Source: UMGS1251 sp036666555 (GTDB lineage: Bacteria; Bacillota; Clostridia; Lachnospirales; Lachnospiraceae). From it: a DNA stretch of 64,000 bases. Both the position numbers and the translations under genes were made by a program. The DNA lies in the NCBI GenBank assembly GCA_036666555.1, contig JAVWVS010000004.1, positions 1 through 64,000 of the forward strand, read 5' to 3'. The notes beneath the pieces are model-generated. The model did no database searches. It was not told the DNA's origin and saw only the letters and a list, made by a program, of their open reading frames with translations. Positions 8,059-16,647 of this stretch are shown piece by piece. Each line of letters begins with the position of its first letter. The stretch's first letter is position 1.

Positions 8059-8437
8059 GCCAGTCTAAGTCCCCTCTGTCTATTGCAAGAACTAAAATTT
8101 CTGCAGCGGCTACATTCGTTGCAAGTGGTATGTTATGTGTATCACATAAACGAACCACGTCATTTACATCCGGTTCATGTGGCTTAGGGGTCAGAGGATC
8201 TCTAAGAAAAATAAGAGCATCTATTTCATTTTGTGCAATCTGTGCGCCTAATTGCTGTGTGCCACCGAGAGGTCCGGCCAGATATTTATGAACAGATAAA
8301 TTAGTTACTTCTTCAATGAGCCGTCCGGTGGTTCCGGTGGCAAATAGTTTGTTTTTGCTTAGTATTCCTCGATAGGCAATACAAAAGTTTTGCATTAATG
8401 TTTTTTTTGCATCATGCGCGATGAGTCCTATATTCAT
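8042..8437 (-). CDS. mgsA: Methylglyoxal synthase homologue lacking the catalytic Asp
   Basis: MgsA converts dihydroxyacetone phosphate to methylglyoxal and phosphate. This 131-residue protein has the full family fold signatures: AHD (Asp9), ATGTTG at 33-38, GPLGG at 55-59, RDP (Asp80), PHEPD (Asp90) and ATN. However, the GGDQQ motif reads GGTQQ, so Thr60 replaces the Asp that is the catalytic base in E. coli (Asp71). The codon is ACA in the DNA. The family assignment is firm, but methylglyoxal synthase activity is doubtful. The gene lies between rodA and dacA in the morphogenesis operon and overlaps dacA. Confidence 0.85.
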   Translation of the reverse strand: MNIGLIAHDAKKTLMQNFCIAYRGILSKNKLFATGTTGRLIEEVTNLSVHKYLAGPLGGTQQLGAQIAQNEIDALIFLRDPLTPKPHEPDVNDVVRLCDTHNIPLATNVAAAEILVLAIDRGDLDWREMYK

Positions 8438-8449
8438 TAGCTTTTCTCC

Positions 8450-9571
8450 TTACTGATATTTTTTCGGTTGTAAACCGACATTTAATACAAATCCTATTCC
8501 AATAAAAAAACAAACAATAGAGGTAAGTCCATAACTAACAAAGGGTAAAGATATTCCTGTATTTGGGAAAATCCCTGTTGCCACACTGATATTGATAAAA
8601 CTTTGAATTCCAATCAGTGCGGCTACTCCCCCACAGATAATCTGTCCTGCTAGATTTTGTGCTTTTATTCCAATGACGAGACATTGTATTACTATTAATA
8701 ATAACAAAATAATGACAATACAACAACCCACAAATCCCATTTCTTCACCAATAATTGCAAATATAAAGTCTGTTTGGGGTTCCGAGATGTAATTTCCGTT
8801 TTTTACGGAGGTAGTAGTATTCGTAAACAGCCCTTTCCCGCTCAATTGACCGGAACCAATGGCCATAACAGAATTATTCTGTTGGTATGCTACATCAGAA
8901 GCATATTTCTCCGGTTCTATCCATGCTAAAATTCGCTCCTGTTGATATTTTTTTAAAAATGGCTGATTGGGTTGAATGGCAATGCTTATAAAAATAACAA
9001 TAACCGGTATGAAAATTGCAAATGTAGTCCCTATAAATTTATAGCTGAGTCCTCCTAAATATAAAATCACGCAAAATACGGCAGTGATACAAATGGTGGT
9101 GGACAGATTTGGCTGTTTATAAATCAAAACCAAAGAAGGTAATACTAGAATCACTGCTTTTAAAATCGTTTTGGGGTCAGAATTCTTCATATCCTCTTCG
9201 TGATCCATTAAAAATTTTGCAAAAAACAAGGTAAGCAATATCTTTGTCATATCTGAGGGTTGAAATGTGGTAAAGCCCAAGTCAATCCAACGTTTTGCGC
9301 CATTTGCTGTATGACCAAATATTGCAACGGAAAGTAAAAGTAAGATATTCAGTGCATACATTGCCCAGTGCATATTCAATAACCAATCATAATCTACCAG
9401 AGAGAAAAAAATCATAGCAACCACTCCCATGACCACTCCCAGTATTTGTTTGTTTTGTGCGGATGGCTGTGCACTTCCTACCACAAGAATGCCAAGAATA
9501 GAAAGTGCAAGAACGCATACGACTAATATAAAATTGTAATCTTTTAAGTGATATCGTTTTATTAATTTCAC
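8450..9571 (-). CDS. rodA: RodA, SEDS peptidoglycan glycosyltransferase
   Basis: SEDS-family glycan polymerase of the elongation machinery, partner of the class B PBP encoded upstream. About ten membrane helices are visible over 373 residues. Conserved family segments include AKRWIDLG, QTDFIFAIIGEEMGFVG (containing the catalytic-site Asp of SEDS proteins) and PFVSYGLTSI near the C terminus. The RodA rather than FtsW assignment rests on the mreBCD-pbp2 context. The start overlaps the end of minE by 4 bases. Confidence 0.92.
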   Translation of the reverse strand: MKLIKRYHLKDYNFILVVCVLALSILGILVVGSAQPSAQNKQILGVVMGVVAMIFFSLVDYDWLLNMHWAMYALNILLLLSVAIFGHTANGAKRWIDLGFTTFQPSDMTKILLTLFFAKFLMDHEEDMKNSDPKTILKAVILVLPSLVLIYKQPNLSTTICITAVFCVILYLGGLSYKFIGTTFAIFIPVIVIFISIAIQPNQPFLKKYQQERILAWIEPEKYASDVAYQQNNSVMAIGSGQLSGKGLFTNTTTSVKNGNYISEPQTDFIFAIIGEEMGFVGCCIVIILLLLIVIQCLVIGIKAQNLAGQIICGGVAALIGIQSFINISVATGIFPNTGISLPFVSYGLTSIVCFFIGIGFVLNVGLQPKKYQ

Positions 9572-9798
9572 GTGTCTTCTCCCATTATTCTAATAGAAAT
9601 ACTCGTATGTGTAATTCGAACATCAAATTCCTCTTTTGTAATTTGCATATATTTAGCAACGGTCTGGTAAAGATCTCGACTGAGGTTTTCCACCATATCT
9701 GGCAAACAATCCGTACGGTCAGATACCAACAGCAATTTGAGTCTGTTTTTCGCAACGGTAACAGAAGGATTTTTTCTTTCTTGTTCAAATACACCCAT
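9568..9798 (-). CDS. minE: Cell division topological specificity factor MinE
   Basis: Small MinD activator that drives dynamic membrane release of MinCD. At 76 residues it is slightly shorter than E. coli MinE (88) but has the same layout: an N-terminal MinD-contacting segment including VAKNRLKLLLVSDR, then the C-terminal topological specificity part ending in beta-strand sequences. It lies 11 bases after minD and overlaps rodA by 4 bases. Presence of MinE, rather than only DivIVA/MinJ, suggests an oscillating or E. coli-type Min system in this organism. Confidence 0.92.
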   Translation of the reverse strand: MGVFEQERKNPSVTVAKNRLKLLLVSDRTDCLPDMVENLSRDLYQTVAKYMQITKEEFDVRITHTSISIRIMGEDT

Positions 9799-9809
9799 CT
9801 TTATGCCTC

Positions 9810-10604
9810 CTAATGATTTTGAAACATCTTAGAGACTCTTTGGAAGATGTTTTGTTTCTTTGTTAAGTCAAGGAAAGGAACTTCCTCGCCTACAATTCGG
9901 CGACAAATATTCGTATAAGCATCTCCTGACAAGCAGTGTTCCATACCTACTACCGGAATGCCTTGATTCGTTGCAATCACGACTGCCTCATCATCGGGAA
10001 CGGCGCCAATCAGAGGAATGGACAAGATTTCTGTTACGTCATCAATGGACATCATATCTCCTCGCCGCACCAACTCGGTACGTATTCGATTAATCAGTAA
10101 ATGAATTGGTTTCACCTGTGCTTTTTCCAATAGGGATATAATTCGGTCTGCATCACGAATGGCAGATACTTCCGGTGTTGTAACGATAATCCCCCTGTCA
10201 GCACCGGCAATTGCATTTTGAAAACCTTGTTCAATTCCTGCAGGACAGTCTAATAATACATAATCATACTCTTCTTTTAGTTCTGCTGTTAATTTTTTCA
10301 TCTGTTCCGGAGAGATGGCCGATTTGTCTTTTGTTTGAGCAGAGGGAAGCAAGTATAAATTCTCGTATCGCTTGTCCTTAATTAAGGCTTGTTTTAATCG
10401 ACAGTTTCCTTCAATCACATCTATCAGATTGTAAACAATCCGATTTTCCATGCCCATGACCACATCCAGATTGCGGAGACCTAAATCGGTGTCGATGACG
10501 ATGACTCTTTTCCCTAAATTTGCTAAACCTACTCCTATGTTTGCAGTGGTTGTCGTTTTACCGACACCACCTTTCCCTGATGTAATGACTATATTTTCAC
10601 CCAT
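9810..10604 (-). CDS. minD: Septum site-determining ATPase MinD
   Basis: Deviant Walker-A ATPase that recruits MinC to the membrane and prevents polar septation. SGKGGVGKTTTTANIG at residues 9-24 contains the signature lysine (Lys11) and the P-loop lysine (Lys16). The C-terminal NIFQRVSKMFQ is an amphipathic membrane-targeting helix. Length 264 residues, typical. It sits between minC and minE in the usual order, within the mre operon. Confidence 0.96.
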   Translation of the reverse strand: MGENIVITSGKGGVGKTTTTANIGVGLANLGKRVIVIDTDLGLRNLDVVMGMENRIVYNLIDVIEGNCRLKQALIKDKRYENLYLLPSAQTKDKSAISPEQMKKLTAELKEEYDYVLLDCPAGIEQGFQNAIAGADRGIIVTTPEVSAIRDADRIISLLEKAQVKPIHLLINRIRTELVRRGDMMSIDDVTEILSIPLIGAVPDDEAVVIATNQGIPVVGMEHCLSGDAYTNICRRIVGEEVPFLDLTKKQNIFQRVSKMFQNH

Positions 10605-10627
10605 AATACTCCTCCTACAATGCTGCT

Positions 10628-11272
10628 TTAATTAAGTAATGAATCAATGTATATCCGTTCTCCATCCACAACCGCAATTTTAGGTTCTGCAGACAAATTT
10701 TCTTTTTGTGCTAACAGAAGTCGGGGTGCTTCTACATCTGCGATGCGAAGGCTGGATGGATTTAGCGAAAGTGCAACAATGAAAGCGTCTTCATTGCCGG
10801 AAGCTCCTGCATATACGCTTCCTCGAATGGTTCCGATTACGACAATATTACCTCTTGCTACTACCGTAGCTCCAGGATCAACGTCTCCCAAAATAATGAC
10901 ACTGGTATCGGATTCCAGCACTTGTCTTCTTTGTAAAGTACCTTTGTAGAATTGTCCATCTTGTTTATCAATATCTTCCAGACTTTGTTCTACAATGCTT
11001 TTGTAGGTGAGTTCCTGTTTTTCATTAGTATCAATCATACAGACAATATGAATATGAGCTGTTTCGGAAATCAGTTTGATGATTTCTTGTTCTTGTCCTT
11101 TGGTCAAAACCCGACCCTCAAAAGTAATGGACATTTTTGCGTTTTGAAAAAATTTCTGTGCATCATTGAATTTATCTTTTATTTGTATCAGCAGTTCATC
11201 ATAACACACCTCTGGTTCCAGGTGAACAATGAGACCATATTTATTACTTTTAATGATTACTGAATTATCCAC
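10628..11272 (-). CDS. minC: Septum site-determining inhibitor MinC
   Basis: Inhibits FtsZ assembly when recruited by MinD. The C-terminal beta-helix domain is clear from about residue 115: GDVDPGATVVARGNI, then GTIRGSVYAGASG and ALSLNPSSLRIAD. The N-terminal domain (about 1-100) is divergent, as is usual for MinC. Length 214 residues. It begins 23 bases after pbp2 and is followed by minD after a similar gap, placing Z-ring positioning under the same transcript as the elongation genes. Confidence 0.93.
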   Translation of the reverse strand: MDNSVIIKSNKYGLIVHLEPEVCYDELLIQIKDKFNDAQKFFQNAKMSITFEGRVLTKGQEQEIIKLISETAHIHIVCMIDTNEKQELTYKSIVEQSLEDIDKQDGQFYKGTLQRRQVLESDTSVIILGDVDPGATVVARGNIVVIGTIRGSVYAGASGNEDAFIVALSLNPSSLRIADVEAPRLLLAQKENLSAEPKIAVVDGERIYIDSLLN

Positions 11273-11295
11273 ATGTTACATCCTCTCTCAAAATC

Positions 11296-14217
11296 TTAAT
11301 CTGTTTGATGGCTGGCGGAACCAAGTTCTGCAGCGTGTCCGGTAATTAATGCAGTTTTATCAGTAAGGTCAAAATAGTATCGGACTACATCTCTTGCAAT
11401 TTCGGAAGTATAATTAGAACTGTACCCATTTGCAATTCTGCAGCTGATAGCAATTTGCGGAGAATCACTGGGCGCATATCCTACAAACAGTGCATGATTT
11501 GCATGTATTTTACTTTGTTGAGCAGTCCCGGTTTTCCCAGACATTTCCATACCTTCGGAACCAAGGACACTAAAGGTCCTGCTGGATGCTACCATGTTAC
11601 GCATTCCCTGCTGTACCAATGCATAACTGGAGGGGCTGATTTCAGAGGATTTACTATTGACTTTCGGTTCAAATTTTTGAATCATATTTCCATCTAAATC
11701 TTCTGTTTTACTTAATAAGGTCAAGTCGTATAATGTGCCACCATTTGCGATGGTAGACACATATCTTGCAAGCTGGCTGCCGGTATAGTTGTGAGTACCT
11801 TGTCCAATCGCGGAAGGTACCGAGGAACTGTCAGAGATTTCCGGAGAACTTTCCGGTATTTCTACACCTGATTTTTCTCCCAGTCCCAGTAACGCGGAAT
11901 ATTTTCGTAAAAATTCAATACCCTGATCACTTGAGTAAAACTGTTCCGGTTTATTTCCATTTGTTTCAGCAGTTTCACCTGCCTGTACGGCTGCAAGGCT
12001 CAAACGATATCCCACTTCATAATAAAAACAGTTACAAGAATTTTCTAGCGCACCCACTACATTTAATCCTCCATGGGCTCCTGGATAAATCCAGCATTTT
12101 GGATTCGGTGTTACCTTATCATAAAGACCATTACATTCCAGATAAGTATCTGGGGAAATCACACTTTCTGTCAGCCCTGCAATCGAACTAACCATCTTAT
12201 ACGTTGAACCCGGTGCGGTTTTTTCCTGTGTTGCGGTGTTGAACAGAGGTCGTGCACCATTTTTAACAAGTTGGTTGTAATAAGAAGCATCCATATTGTT
12301 TGCTAATCGATTGCTGTCATAGCCCGGATAGGACACCATGGCAAGTACTTCTCCGGTATTGGGATCCGTCACAACCATGGAGGCAGTACAAGGTTCTAAA
12401 GCCAGTTGTCCAGGCGTAAGCTCTAACGTCTGTATTTTATTTCGAACAAAATCAAATGCGCTACCACCGGCTGCAAGGCTATTGTATTGTGCCTCATCAA
12501 AAGGAAGCACATTTTGTTCATATAAAATCATGCAAAGCTGTGCACCGGAAATGGTACCTGCGCGAATCATATAGCGATATACTAATTTTTCAAATCCTTT
12601 ATCTGTTTTCAACTCTTCTGCTAAAAAGGTAAGAATACCTTGGTAAACTTCATTGGAATCCGAATATTTCCCCTCTGCCACATACTGTTTTAACTTAGAG
12701 GTGTCTACCCAATTTTTTGAAATAGCATAATTTAAAAAAGTATATAAACTGATGGATTCCTCTTCTTTCCAGGCCTGGTACGTACTGTCGTTGGTATCGA
12801 TTGCATCGGATAATAAAATTCCTGTATTTTTGGTCAATACTTCCGCAGCAATGTAGTTCATATATGCCTGTAATTCCGTAGGCAAATCTTTGTATGCAGC
12901 AACTTCCGGAGATTGTAGCTGGGAAATCACTTCCGTCAAAGCTCTTTCCTGACCAGCCGCATAAGTAGCATGTACTGCTTGCTCAGCCGGTTGTGCATCA
13001 GGACTTGAAAAATGTGAACTGTTTAATATTTCATTGGAAATAAAAGAATTATACACTTCACTAATCGGAATAATAATATTATCCGAATCTCCGTTAGGGT
13101 CGGGAGTATAGTCTAAGGTATTTTGCAGTTTCGTCAGTAAGATTGCAGCTAATTTTTCTTCTACGATGTTATAAGCCGCTTCTTGAAGGTTTTTGTCAAT
13201 GGTAAGATAAAGATTATCCCCTGCACTGGCATCCTTTCCTTTGGCTGTTTCAATGACCTTTCCCAAACTGTCAACATAGACTACTTCTTTTCCTTTTTTC
13301 CCTTGTAGAATTTTATCCTGAGTTTGCTCCAGTCCTGCTTTTCCAATTACATCCTGAAGAGAATAGCTTTTGTCTCCGGTACTCATAGAATCAAATTCTT
13401 CTTGGGATATCTTTCCGGTATAACCAATGAGATTTGCAAAATATTTACTATCCGTATAGCGGCGAAGAGCTGTTTCTTCCACATTGACACCTTGAAGAAC
13501 ATCTAAATTCTCCATAATATCCGCTGCTGTTTTGTTACTGACACCAGTGGCTACTGTAGTTGCAATATACTTTTGGAATTTATTTAATCCTAGGGCATAA
13601 CGAATATTAACTATTTTCAATACCCGTTCTTTTTCGTATTTCTTTTGATTAATTCCATAACCATTCGTTTTATCGGTACAAAGGTAATTGATTAATTCGG
13701 CAGCAGTATAATTTTTCTGCTTTTCCGAAAGTTTATCAATGGTAGTATATCCAAAGACATCTGCAAGAAAACGAAGCTTTTGTGTTCCATCTGAAACATA
13801 CTGGTACTCTCCGGTAGCATCTAAAATCACACCAAAATCACTGATAATCGAATCTTTATTTCCTTCTACAATTTCGATAATTTTATTTGCGGTTTGATTG
13901 AGTGCTTTGTTTTTATCAGCAGTCGTTTCATAAGAACCATTATCTTCAATTGTGACAGCAAATGCGAGTTCATTATCAGCAAGTACTTCTCCATTACGGT
14001 CTAATATTTTTCCTCTGGTACCTTGTACGGTCCTTGTCTTTCGAATTTTCAATTTATAGTTATCCAAATAATCTTGTCCTTTTACAATTTGAAGGTAAAA
14101 GGCACGGTTCATCAATATCATAGATGCAATACTAAATATGATAATAAGAACGAATAGTCTGGATTTCACTATCCCAACCATAAAATCTTTTATGCGTTCA
14201 AACAAATTTACTTGCAC
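11296..14217 (-). CDS. Class B penicillin-binding protein 2 with a large interdomain insertion
   Basis: Elongation transpeptidase that crosslinks peptidoglycan together with RodA. An N-terminal membrane helix (about 17-36) is followed by a PBP dimer domain to about residue 340. The transpeptidase domain has GSTYK (Ser near residue 671), SCN near 730 and KTG near 895. At 973 residues it is 300 or more longer than usual: the linker after LTIDKNLQ (about 341) and before VVTDPNTGEVLAM (about 618) is expanded by roughly 250 residues. The GTG at 14217 abuts its AAGGAG, so translation more likely starts at the TTG at 14205 or ATG at 14181. It overlaps the mreD stop. Confidence 0.9.
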   Translation of the reverse strand: MQVNLFERIKDFMVGIVKSRLFVLIIIFSIASMILMNRAFYLQIVKGQDYLDNYKLKIRKTRTVQGTRGKILDRNGEVLADNELAFAVTIEDNGSYETTADKNKALNQTANKIIEIVEGNKDSIISDFGVILDATGEYQYVSDGTQKLRFLADVFGYTTIDKLSEKQKNYTAAELINYLCTDKTNGYGINQKKYEKERVLKIVNIRYALGLNKFQKYIATTVATGVSNKTAADIMENLDVLQGVNVEETALRRYTDSKYFANLIGYTGKISQEEFDSMSTGDKSYSLQDVIGKAGLEQTQDKILQGKKGKEVVYVDSLGKVIETAKGKDASAGDNLYLTIDKNLQEAAYNIVEEKLAAILLTKLQNTLDYTPDPNGDSDNIIIPISEVYNSFISNEILNSSHFSSPDAQPAEQAVHATYAAGQERALTEVISQLQSPEVAAYKDLPTELQAYMNYIAAEVLTKNTGILLSDAIDTNDSTYQAWKEEESISLYTFLNYAISKNWVDTSKLKQYVAEGKYSDSNEVYQGILTFLAEELKTDKGFEKLVYRYMIRAGTISGAQLCMILYEQNVLPFDEAQYNSLAAGGSAFDFVRNKIQTLELTPGQLALEPCTASMVVTDPNTGEVLAMVSYPGYDSNRLANNMDASYYNQLVKNGARPLFNTATQEKTAPGSTYKMVSSIAGLTESVISPDTYLECNGLYDKVTPNPKCWIYPGAHGGLNVVGALENSCNCFYYEVGYRLSLAAVQAGETAETNGNKPEQFYSSDQGIEFLRKYSALLGLGEKSGVEIPESSPEISDSSSVPSAIGQGTHNYTGSQLARYVSTIANGGTLYDLTLLSKTEDLDGNMIQKFEPKVNSKSSEISPSSYALVQQGMRNMVASSRTFSVLGSEGMEMSGKTGTAQQSKIHANHALFVGYAPSDSPQIAISCRIANGYSSNYTSEIARDVVRYYFDLTDKTALITGHAAELGSASHQTD

Positions 14218-14728
14218 TCCTTTTTTCTTCTGCTTCCAGTCTCCGATTGATTTTTAAAATAATCCGGTATAACACAACAGTTACTAAAATCGTATATACT
14301 AACTCAGGAATAATTACATGTCCCAAATAATAGCCAAATTCAAATTTGCTCCTCATGAGGAACAAAAATAAATAAATAAAAACGCCATAGACTAATTCAC
14401 TGGCTGCAATGAGTACCAGTGGAAGTTTCACATCTTCATCATAAAAAAGACGCTGGAAAAGTCCATTGATATAACCAATCACCATATAAAGCAATGCATA
14501 AAATCCAAATAGGGTTCCAAAACAAAAGAAGGTATCCATCAACAATCCGGAAAAAAATCCAACGAACATGCCTTCTTTACTTCCTCTCATAAATCCAAAG
14601 GAAGAAGTTAATACAATCATAAGATTTGGAGTAATGGAACCAAAGGAAAGGCGATGAAATAAGGTGCCTTCCAGCAGAAAACAGATGATAATCATAGTTG
14701 CAATGGTAATTTTACGTCTCATATTCAA
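14198..14728 (-). CDS. mreD: Rod shape-determining membrane protein MreD
   Basis: Integral membrane component of the Rod complex linking MreC and MreB to the synthases. The 176 residues form five or six hydrophobic helices separated by short charged loops, with the N-terminal MRRKITIATMIIICFLLEG typical of the family. MreD proteins are poorly conserved, so the assignment leans on size, topology and position between mreC and pbp2. The stop lies within the first codons of the pbp2 reading frame. Confidence 0.88.
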   Translation of the reverse strand: MNMRRKITIATMIIICFLLEGTLFHRLSFGSITPNLMIVLTSSFGFMRGSKEGMFVGFFSGLLMDTFFCFGTLFGFYALLYMVIGYINGLFQRLFYDEDVKLPLVLIAASELVYGVFIYLFLFLMRSKFEFGYYLGHVIIPELVYTILVTVVLYRIILKINRRLEAEEKRSASKFV

Positions 14729-14744
14729 CGCTCCTCCTCTCCAT

Positions 14745-15602
14745 CTATTTGTTTGCTAAGTCTGCTTTCGTAGTAGTAATGACCAATACTTCCTGGAGAT
14801 GTTTAAAATCTACATAAGGAGTAATATATCCGGAACGTGTAAGATTATTGGAATCCACAGAAACCTCACTAATGGTACCGATACTCAATCCCTGCAAATA
14901 TTTGGGACTGACATAAGAAGTCACCACTTGTTCGCCGACTTTGATTTCGTTTTCATTATTTGCAAGCTGTTCGAATTTAATTTTCCCATTTGCAATTAAT
15001 TTTAAATCTCCTCGTAAAATACAGGTATCTGTTGTGGACAACATCATCCCACTCACATTGCTGGCATCATCAATAATCGATCGTACCGTAGCAGAATGTG
15101 GACCAACATCTGTAATAATCCCTACCAGGCCATTTCCCGCCATTACATTCATTTCTACACGCAATCCATCCTTACTGCCTTTATCAATTGTGAAACTATT
15201 AAACCAGTTACTGCCATTATTGAAAATAACATTTGCGCCCACTTTTTTGTAATCGGCATTATCTTGATCTAATTGATACAATTCCTGTAAACGTGCCAGT
15301 TCCGAAGTTCCTTTTTGCAGATGGTTGTTCTCTTCTGTCAACTGGTCAACTTTGGCCTGGAGTTTTTTATTCTGTGATTTCACTTCTTGCAACGTAGAAA
15401 AGTTCCCGCTGACATCCGTAATCCACATTCCCACCTGATTAATGCCTTTTTGCATCGGTACAATTGTGTAATCCGTGATTACATGAAGAGGTTTCCACGA
15501 AGTTTTTGCTAAAGCGGAAAGTCCCATAAGTACAATGCAGATAATTGCAAGAATCAGAAGCCAATATTTCGTTGGTAATGTTCCTTGTTTTTTAATTTTC
15601 AT
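14745..15602 (-). CDS. mreC: Rod shape-determining protein MreC
   Basis: Bitopic membrane protein that organises and activates the elongation synthases. An N-terminal membrane helix (about 13-32) is followed by a coiled coil (about 70-110, repeats of Lys, Glu and Leu) and the beta-barrel MreC domain with NVMAGNGLVGIITDVGPHSATV and a conserved LRGDL segment. Length 285 residues, normal. The ATG follows mreB almost immediately (about one base between stop and start), implying coupled translation. Confidence 0.94.
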   Translation of the reverse strand: MKIKKQGTLPTKYWLLILAIICIVLMGLSALAKTSWKPLHVITDYTIVPMQKGINQVGMWITDVSGNFSTLQEVKSQNKKLQAKVDQLTEENNHLQKGTSELARLQELYQLDQDNADYKKVGANVIFNNGSNWFNSFTIDKGSKDGLRVEMNVMAGNGLVGIITDVGPHSATVRSIIDDASNVSGMMLSTTDTCILRGDLKLIANGKIKFEQLANNENEIKVGEQVVTSYVSPKYLQGLSIGTISEVSVDSNNLTRSGYITPYVDFKHLQEVLVITTTKADLANK

Positions 15603-15603
15603 A

Positions 15604-16626
15604 TTATCTCATCCACCCATATGATTCATCTAACATTGAATATGCCATCTTTTTTAGTTCTTTGGAAGAAATTATTTTTTTCAAACCTTCAATGACACAG
15701 AGTTCCGGATTGGGAGCAATGGTAATCTTATAACCGGTTGCTCCTTCCAAATAATTGGCTAATCCATGTAAATTAGCGATTCCTCCGGTTACATAAATGC
15801 CATTTTTTTGAATCGAAGAAAGCACTTCCGGCGGTGTTCGCTCAATCAAAGACATCATTGCCCGCACACACTCTTCCAATGGTTCTTTGACTGCTGCTCT
15901 TACAAGGCTAATGGGTATCTCCATTTGTTTAGGTACACCACTGATTAGATTCCGCCCGGCAACAATCATGGAGGTATCTGTACTGTCATCAAATACGCCC
16001 AGTCGCTTTCTTAAAAGTTCAGAAGTCAGCCGTCCAATTAAAAAGTCATAATTATTTCTGACCCGGGTGGCAACTGCTGTATCGTAAGTAGCACCGCCAA
16101 TTTTAAGCAAACGGTTCAGAACCATTCCGCCAGAGGACAGTATAGAAAGGTCTGTGGTTTCCCCTCCAAAATTAACGATAAAAATCCCTTTTTCATGAAT
16201 GACATCTAATCCGAGACCAATTGCATCTGCAATCCCCCGCTCTACAATATTTACCTCTCTTGCTTTCGCATTTGAATGTACCACCAAGTCAAAAAAAGCA
16301 CGTTTTTCAACTTCAGTTACATCCGTGGGAACCGCAACTACATATTCCGCACCTCTGGTTAATTGTCTTTCGTTTTTTAATAATGTCTGCAATAAATATT
16401 GCATGTCATTAAATCTGGAAATGACGCCATCTTTCATAGGAAATGCCACCATAATGTTCTCCGGTGTTTTTTCATACATCTCATACGCTTCATCCCCAAT
16501 CGCAAAAACATGCTTTCCATCTGCTATTGCAATTGCATTTTTTTCTTTCCATATGGTTTCGTTCTTTTTATCGTAAACTTTAATCTCATAAGTTCCAAGA
16601 TCAAGTCCATATACGTTTTTTGCCAT
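15604..16626 (-). CDS. mreB: MreB-family actin homologue, divergent phosphate-2 motif
   Basis: Bacterial actin that orients the elongation complex. The phosphate-1 motif GLDLGT is at 7-12, the conserved Glu of the connect region is Glu129 (VERGIADAIG) and the adenosine motif is YVTGGIANLHGL. The phosphate-2 motif reads NFGGETTD at 152-159, where MreB usually has DIGGGTTE: the Asp is Asn152 and the third Gly is Glu156. Length 340 residues, close to the normal 335-345. Gene order (radC-mreB-mreCD) supports the role. ATP turnover may differ from standard MreB; a second MreB/Mbl elsewhere in the genome is possible. Confidence 0.87.
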   Translation of the reverse strand: MAKNVYGLDLGTYEIKVYDKKNETIWKEKNAIAIADGKHVFAIGDEAYEMYEKTPENIMVAFPMKDGVISRFNDMQYLLQTLLKNERQLTRGAEYVVAVPTDVTEVEKRAFFDLVVHSNAKAREVNIVERGIADAIGLGLDVIHEKGIFIVNFGGETTDLSILSSGGMVLNRLLKIGGATYDTAVATRVRNNYDFLIGRLTSELLRKRLGVFDDSTDTSMIVAGRNLISGVPKQMEIPISLVRAAVKEPLEECVRAMMSLIERTPPEVLSSIQKNGIYVTGGIANLHGLANYLEGATGYKITIAPNPELCVIEGLKKIISSKELKKMAYSMLDESYGWMR

Positions 16627-16647
16627 TGTATAAATCCTTTCAGATTA

